In this document: positions 17,587-22,831 of the stretch, piece after piece
How the letters are laid out: each line of letters starts with the position of its first letter
How positions within the stretch are numbered: position 1 is the stretch's first letter
Source: Spirogloea muscicola
Lineage: Eukaryota; Streptophyta; Zygnematophyceae; Spirogloeales; Spirogloeaceae
Length of the DNA: 22,831 bases
Reading direction: 5' to 3'
Assembly: GCA_009602725.1 (NCBI GenBank)
Contig: WELB01000229.1
Span: 20,810-43,640 of the forward strand
Translations under genes and position numbers: made by a program
The notes under the pieces: model-generated
Told to the model about the DNA's origin: nothing
Database searches by the model: none
The model's input: the letters and a program-made list of their open reading frames with translations, nothing else

Positions 17587-17896
17587 TTCAGAAGGCCCGC
17601 CATAGCCGCGCTGCGCCCCCGGGCTCCCAGCTCGGCAGCCGCGGGCGCCTCCCCCTCCTTCCTTCCTCTCCCCAGCCGGCCCCGGCCTCGGGCCCGCCAA
17701 GGTGCCAGCCCCTTCCTTCCCTCCCCTTTGCAGCCTGCCATTCCGTGGCCCCCTGGCGGCCCCCAGCTGCGCCGCTGGCCGCCATTGCCGGCGCCGCCGT
17801 CGCCGCCGCCGCCAGGCGCGGAGCGGCGCTCAGGCCTCCGCTCGCGCTGCTGCGGGATTGGTGATTTGGGACTTCCGTTCCTTCACGCGGGCGCAG

Positions 17897-19437
17897 ATGA
17901 ACCGTGAGAAGCTCATGAAGATGGCCAACGCCGTGCGCACCGGCGGCAAGGGCAGCGTGCGGAGGTGAGCCGCTCCACACACCTCGTAGGCCTCACCATA
18001 AACCCACGTACCGCGGCGCTAGCCTTGCGGCCCCCACGGCCGCTGTGTGCCGCGGTGGCGCTCGGCCTTGCGGAATGGGACGAGCAAGCTCGCGCAGAGG
18101 TTACGGGCGGTCCTCCGCAGTCAGCCCTGTACTCTCCGACACATTCCCATTGAGACCCTACCGGTGTAGCGCTGCCCGCGCAGCATGCCTCGAGGACCTT
18201 GTGCACGCCCACCCGAAGAACCAGAGCAAATCCTGCGGAACTCAGACCTTGGCTGTGGATTCGAGCACTGTAGGATTTGGGTCTGCAGAGTAAATTGATA
18301 ATGTGGTATAATAGCTGAGCCGGCTTTGGGCGGCCGCACGAGCAGCCAAGGCAGAGCGGTTGTTGCAGGAGTGTCTTGGACTCTCCACGGTAGCAGACAG
18401 ACTCGCAGACACTGTAGTGCCTATGGCTGGCGGCGCGCAGGAAGAAGAAGGCAATGCACAAGACGACAACAACAGACGACAAGCGGCTGCAGAACACGTT
18501 CAAGCGGCTGGGCGTCAATGTCATTCCAGGCATCGAGGAGGTCAACATCTTCAAGGACGAGACTGTCATACACTTTGTCAACCCTAAAGGTGCAGGCCTT
18601 GCGCTCAGACCCCCTTCATGGAAACGCTCGTTGCGGCGCTGCAGTGTCGCTGCAGCCTGGGGTCACGTCTAATTGGAACATTCTTCAATATGTGTAGTTG
18701 CTAGAATGGGGATGTGTGTGATTCACAGGAACGAGTCTGCATACGTTTCGATGCTTTGCTGCAAAGCTGAGGCAAGCGAGCTTCCTATCTGCTCGGAAGA
18801 AGCAGAGCTGCTCTGAAAAGCAGGCGTTAGTGCGACAGGCGTCTGTAAGTTGTTGATTGTATCGCCAACAGCAGCTGATTCCCACGATTGTTATGCAGTG
18901 CAAGCCTCCATCGGCGCAAACACATGGGTTGTCAGCGGCACTTCTCAGACGAAGAGTAAGCTCTCATTCCTGGCCCGCTTCCATCTCAAGTTGCATACCT
19001 GTGTCATGCATTGCAGGCCAATGCTGACACTCTGGACTACAGAGGCTACGGTGCCAACTTCTTTTGACGAGTGTCTTGGCACGTGCTGCTTACTGACCGT
19101 TCTTACGCCTCCCTGCAACAGAGCTGCAGGATTTGTTACCTGGAATCATCAACCAGCTTGGTATGTATAGCAGTTGTGCTCCATATTTTACCTTACATCT
19201 CATTTTGCTTCCGTCTCCATCAACGACGTGCTCATCGCTTCCTTGTTGGTTCTGATACAACGCATTGGGAATGCAGGCCCCGATAATCTGGCCAATTTGA
19301 GAAAGATTGCGCAGCAGTACCAGAAGGGCACAGAGGCGACCAGCGGCGCCGACGCAGACGACGAGGATGATGACGTCCCCGATCTTGTGGAGGGTGAAAC
19401 CTTCGAAGAGGCCTCTAAGCAGGAGATTGCTGCTTGA
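17897..19437 (+). CDS. BTF3: Nascent polypeptide-associated complex subunit beta (BTF3)
   Basis: Exons 17897-17964, 18441-18589, 18899-18955, 19122-19160, 19277-19437 join in frame to 157 aa, normal for plant and algal NAC beta. The start [20 protein letters not shown] is the standard one and is the first in-frame ATG. The ribosome-binding motif RRKKK (22-26) is followed by [14 protein letters not shown]. The NAC domain covers roughly 33-98 ([15 protein letters not shown], then [13 protein letters not shown]). [18 protein letters not shown] follows at 92-109, then an acidic tail ([20 protein letters not shown]). NAC beta pairs with NAC alpha, binds the ribosome at the exit tunnel and shields nascent chains. 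Intron 1 splits the second Arg of the RRKKK motif. The intron-1 region (476 nt) is GC-rich at first. Convergent with the FSP1-like gene, with about 600 bp between their stops. Confidence 0.97.
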
Positions 19438-20035
19438 GGTCCACCAAGTGCTGCACTTGTGGGTGTCAGTGTCCAGATTCTAGCTTATCACTTATCGCAG
19501 GCTTCGGTGCCAGGTCAGCTCCTTCAACTTAGTGGAGAAGCTTTTGGGTTCACTGCTGCTCACTGCCGCCAGTGCCAGTTCTTGATTTGGCTATGTATGA
19601 AGGTGCCCCGTCATTCGAGCAAGTCATGCCATCCCTGCCAGCCGCATTCCTTGTGTAGCTGATCAACACGTCCCAGCCGAGCTGGTCACGGACTTGCTGC
19701 AGTACTGCAAATAGAAGGGCCGATGCCTGTCACAGTACTCTTAAGGAAATCGAAGTAGGTGCAAAAGCTGGTCCAATTAAATTGTAATTTCCACGGCTCT
19801 TGCTCCGCCTTTCAAGCTTGGCATATCTTTCTCTGAGCTTCACATCGAAGCCTCAAAGTCAGCTACACGGCAGTAAAACTTGTCTACAAGGTTTGATACT
19901 CCAGCAAGACTATGAGGTGCTTGTGAAGCTTCATGACAATCTCGCAAAAGACGAGCACTTTATATCATTGCTTATTGACTAGTTTGTATGTACATCACTA
20001 GGAGGATGCATCACTACTTGCAGACAGCATCGAGA
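19438..20035. other. Intergenic region between convergent BTF3 and FSP1-like genes (3' UTRs)
   Basis: No recognised gene. A TGTAA motif at about 19782 could serve polyadenylation of BTF3. A short plus-strand frame ending at 19982 reads LQQDYEVLVKLHDNLAKDEHF and then a stop. It looks protein-like and follows an AG-ending, acceptor-like sequence (GATACTCCAG), but it belongs to no family I recognise and may be chance. Confidence 0.35.
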
Positions 20036-22632
20036 TCATGCTTTGAGGCCAAGTTCTCCACGTGTTTTGGGAATGAACAGGCCCTTGCTCTTCATTGCTG
20101 CTGGGAACCATCCGGTAAAAGTGCCAAATGGCAGCTGGGCGACACCATCTGCTCTTCCAAGCGAGACTAATGCCACATCAGGGCCAGCCTTGTAGGTTTT
20201 CAGTCCCTTGGCAGCTGGGTCAGCCAGGAGCTTCGCAATGTTCTGTGCAGCGACCTTGGCGTGCGCCTTGGCAAAGTATCCCTGCTTTGCTTCCTGTGTG
20301 GCCCAATACAGGAGTTAGCTCCTACGCGCATGCTTGGTTATCTTTGCTCTGTCATGCAAAGATCAATCGTCACAGGCACGTAGCACGTTTTCGAGAATAT
20401 CATGCGGGTACTTTCTCTAGTGTACCTTGATGTCCGTGATATCTCCAATGGCGAAGATGTTGTTGTGGCCTTCCAGTCGCAGTGTGGAGTCCACATGTAC
20501 TCGACCGCCTGAATCCAGGTTCTTAGCAAAAGAATCTGCGGATCATTGTCATGTTTTCAGCTGCCGAGGCTTCTACTTATTGCCGAGGTCATGACAGTTT
20601 CTTACAAGCTCGTTCCATACAAGCTCAAGCGCAATTATTACGACATTGGCAACTTTGACTTGCACACTGCAGTCAATTACTGCTTCACCTATGAGCCATG
20701 ATGCGTCAGGCGTGGAGCCGGTGACAAACAGGACAACGTCCGCCGTAACGGACTTGCCATTTCTTGTATTGTGCACCTTTGTCCCTTCTGCAACTGCATG
20801 ATTGCAAGTGACATTCACTAGCATTGTCAGTGTCCACCAAGAGCCCGCTCATTAAGCTACCAAATAGGCTGCTGCTGCATTCGCTGCAGATGACATGGCT
20901 CACCACTACTGCGCTCCACTCTATCTTCCAAGATGACCTCCACGCCCTTGGACTTCAACCATGCCAGGGCCTTTGCGCTAGCCTTGGGCTGCAGTACTTA
21001 CCACAGTCAATGACCAGTAGTCACCACGTCATGCATCCTCACGAGCCGGAGCTCTGACTCACACAACATGCCAATAAGCGCATTTGGGCGAGCCAGTACC
21101 GCCACTCACCTTGATGAATTCCAGGAGGCGAGGGCCTGAATGAACCAGAGTGACCTTTTTGCTTGGCAGGTCCGTGACCAGCTCTCCAGCCAGCTCCACA
21201 CCCACTGGCCCACCCCCAACAATTAGGAAGCTGTCTGCACCTTCGTAACGCTTTGCCTCTGCAGCAATCTCAACAATGTGTCGCAAGTCAATAAGTAGCA
21301 GTTAGTTGCTTAAGCTACAGGGCGGCGGAGGTTGCGTGAGGGCGCAACGTACATGCTGAGGTCTAAGAGCTGTAAGGTAGCCGCACTTCGAGTGACTACT
21401 GCAGATGACCTTCAGTCCTTACATTGATAGCAGTCAGCACATCGATTGTGATATAAACATGTGAATAGGAACGAGCAACTTCGTCTGATCAGAGAGCTGA
21501 ATTTGGTGGAAGCAAGTGCGAATGAGCAAGTCACACCTGCCTTGAACCAGTTGAGCCGCTCAGCTGCTGACAATTGCGGGTACGCCGAGCTCTTGCTACC
21601 CGTGGCTATAACAAGGAAATCAAAATTAATCCTGCAAAACGTGTAGTTGCGGACATTTGCTGTGTCAGGTGTCTTTCACTTGTGAGACAAGGATAAACGA
21701 GATACAGAGTAACTAGTCCTCACCAATTATCTTGCTACAATATAACGCTTCGAACGAGCTGATAAAAATCATTCATGCCACCCTTGTGTCTGTAACCCGT
21801 GACACTATTGTGTAGCAGGTGGCTGCATTAGAACTGATAGTTGCAGTTGTCGTGGCAACAGTAGTCATTGCGCCAGAGCTCACTTCGGAGGATTCGTGAA
21901 GACCTAGCTGTCTGGATCGACCAACTTAAGGGCAAGCCTTGTTCTACCAGACCGTACTACTGCTCAAGATTAACCCTGCGTGCACAGATAAAGCCTCAGC
22001 GAAGCCCTCACACGCGGACTTACGTTGTTCCGTCTGCAAGGGTGACGGAGCTGGCAGTGGCCGTGCGGATCACGCCAACAGCCACATTGGCCTTCTTGAG
22101 GTACTCCTTGTGGGGTATCACAAACTGCACGATCGTGTTCTCCACATCAGGCGCTGAGGGCAGGCGCAGCGAGAAGGTGCTCAGCGACAGGAACGATGTG
22201 CCATATCATGCCGGGAGGCGGGACCATAACAGGGCCTGGGACTGCATGAGGGACGTGGATACCTTCTCCGCAGCAGCAGGCTCCACATAGCCCCGCAGCT
22301 CTCCCCACCGGATCTCGAAGTAGTCCTTGCTGAGACGCACACACGAGAGCAGCAGCACTCATAAGCTCAACAGGCGGACGCCTGCTGGATGAGCACGATC
22401 CTGCAGCTGCTCTAAGGCAGGCAGGCAGGCAGCAATCGTTCTGCTTCCTTTTTCTACTTTGGCAATTGATGAAATCTCTGACGACATTCCTGGGTTCCGT
22501 TGCTGCCGTGCGGCGGGGCGGGGCCGGGCACCAGTCGACCAGCGTGACGTCGGCGGCGTCCTCGAGCAGGCGCGCGGCGTAGGCGCCGGCGACGCCGCCG
22601 CCGGCGACCACCACGCGGCGGCCGGTAGCCAT
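20036..22632 (-). CDS. AIFM2: FSP1/AIFM2-like FAD-dependent NAD(P)H oxidoreductase
   Basis: Exons on the minus strand: 22632-22532, 22329-22263, 22139-22024, 21631-21537, 21258-21110, 20988-20904, 20793-20689, 20535-20426, 20293-20036. They join in frame to 361 aa, the usual length of this family. An N-terminal FAD-binding Rossmann motif is present (VVVAGGGVAGAYAARLLE, 7-24). It is followed by KDYFEIRWGELRGYVEP, the LVIATGS segment (101-107), the second NAD(P)H-binding Rossmann motif (LIVGGGPVGVELAGEL, 138-153) with KKVTLVHSGPRLLEF, the FAIGD FAD motif (267-271), and a C-terminal KQGYFAKAHAKVAAQNI...VALVSLGR. Family members reduce ubiquinone or related quinones with NAD(P)H at membranes; human FSP1 suppresses lipid peroxidation. 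This protein starts MATGRR and lacks the Gly2 N-myristoylation motif of human FSP1, so membrane attachment, if any, must differ. No signal peptide or membrane helix is evident. Confidence 0.93.
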
Positions 22633-22683
22633 GGAGGGCGGCAGCGGCCAAGCTGCGGGGCGAGGGAGCGGGAGACGAAGCGA

Positions 22684-22735
22684 GAGCTCCCAACGGGAGG
22701 CAATGGCTTTGAGAGGCTAAGCCCAATGGAATTAA
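22684..22735 (+). repeat. Structured repeat copy upstream of the FSP1-like gene
   Basis: GAGCTCCCAACGGGAGGC, then AATGGCTTTGAGAGGCTAAGCCC and AATGGAATTAAG. Hairpin 1 is a perfect CTCCC-AAC-GGGAG. In hairpin 2 the stem can pair as GGCTT with AAGCC, both sides changed relative to the GGCTG/CAGCC of other copies. Confidence 0.5.
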
Positions 22736-22831
22736 GTACGAGGAGGGAGCTCCGGAGGAGGGAGGTTGGGGGGGGGGGGTTTGGGCGCGCGAGGCCTGCC
22801 GGGAGGAGGGGGGTAGGGAGTGCCTGGGCCA
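22736..22831. other. G-rich edge with a 12-G run
   Basis: GGA/GGG-rich sequence with an uninterrupted run of 12 G at 22768-22779, followed by GGG blocks, able in principle to form a G-quadruplex on the plus strand. No gene can be assigned before the window ends. Confidence 0.5.

Larger units (their letters stand above)
16859..17896. promoter_or_regulatory. Divergent promoter region between MFSD12 and BTF3
   Basis: This 1,038 bp separates the two start codons. The MFSD12 side is extremely GC-rich, with an uninterrupted (CGC)n tract at 17128-17155. The middle (17345-17586) carries two structured-repeat copies. The BTF3 side is C-rich with CT stretches at 17640-17730. Open frames here follow from composition and contain no recognisable protein. 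A pyrimidine-rich tract ending GCGCAG directly before the BTF3 ATG would also allow a 5'-UTR intron. Confidence 0.6.

Overview
The window is nuclear DNA of a eukaryote. Four complete genes are each split by small spliceosomal introns (about 110-480 nt, GT..AG). First exons and leaders are very GC-rich, with start contexts such as CACCATGG. Intergenic DNA carries decayed mobile elements. The plant-type PHT1 phosphate transporter, a plant-like quinone reductase of the FSP1/AIFM2 family and a short TTTAGGG-type telomere-like tract point to the green lineage (green or streptophyte alga, or an early land plant). The species cannot be named from the sequence.

Layout. 1-452: 5' part of a minus-strand gene whose protein start is rich in Arg, Glu and Asp and looks like an RNA-processing protein; it runs off the left edge. 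453-7010: 6.5 kb with no recognised gene. It holds two head-to-head remnants of a retroelement-like coding sequence and many copies of a short structured repeat. 7011-10460, or to 10671 by a second splice form: PHT1 phosphate:H+ symporter, plus strand, 10 or 11 exons. 10672-13080: intergenic. 13081-16858: MFSD12-like membrane transporter, minus strand, 12 exons. 16859-17896: shared divergent promoter region. 17897-19437: beta subunit of the nascent polypeptide-associated complex (NAC; BTF3), plus strand, 5 exons. 20036-22632: FSP1/AIFM2-like FAD oxidoreductase, minus strand, 9 exons. 22633-22831: G-rich edge.

The genes do not form a pathway. They are ordinary housekeeping and transport genes arranged as neighbours (MFSD12 and BTF3 divergent; PHT1/MFSD12 and BTF3/FSP1 convergent). 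Exon joins were deduced by hand: each keeps the reading frame, uses GT..AG and restores family motifs. Two acceptors in MFSD12 remain ambiguous.

The least explained signal is a dispersed repeat of about 50-90 bp with at least 15 recognisable copies. It has a conserved hairpin (GGCY stem, GTGARA loop, RGCC stem) whose stem shows compensatory or wobble changes between copies. A second small hairpin (CTCCC-AAT-GGGAG type) precedes it, and a TTCGAA-containing end follows it. Some copies sit in inverted pairs like the ends of a miniature transposon, and many lie upstream of the genes.
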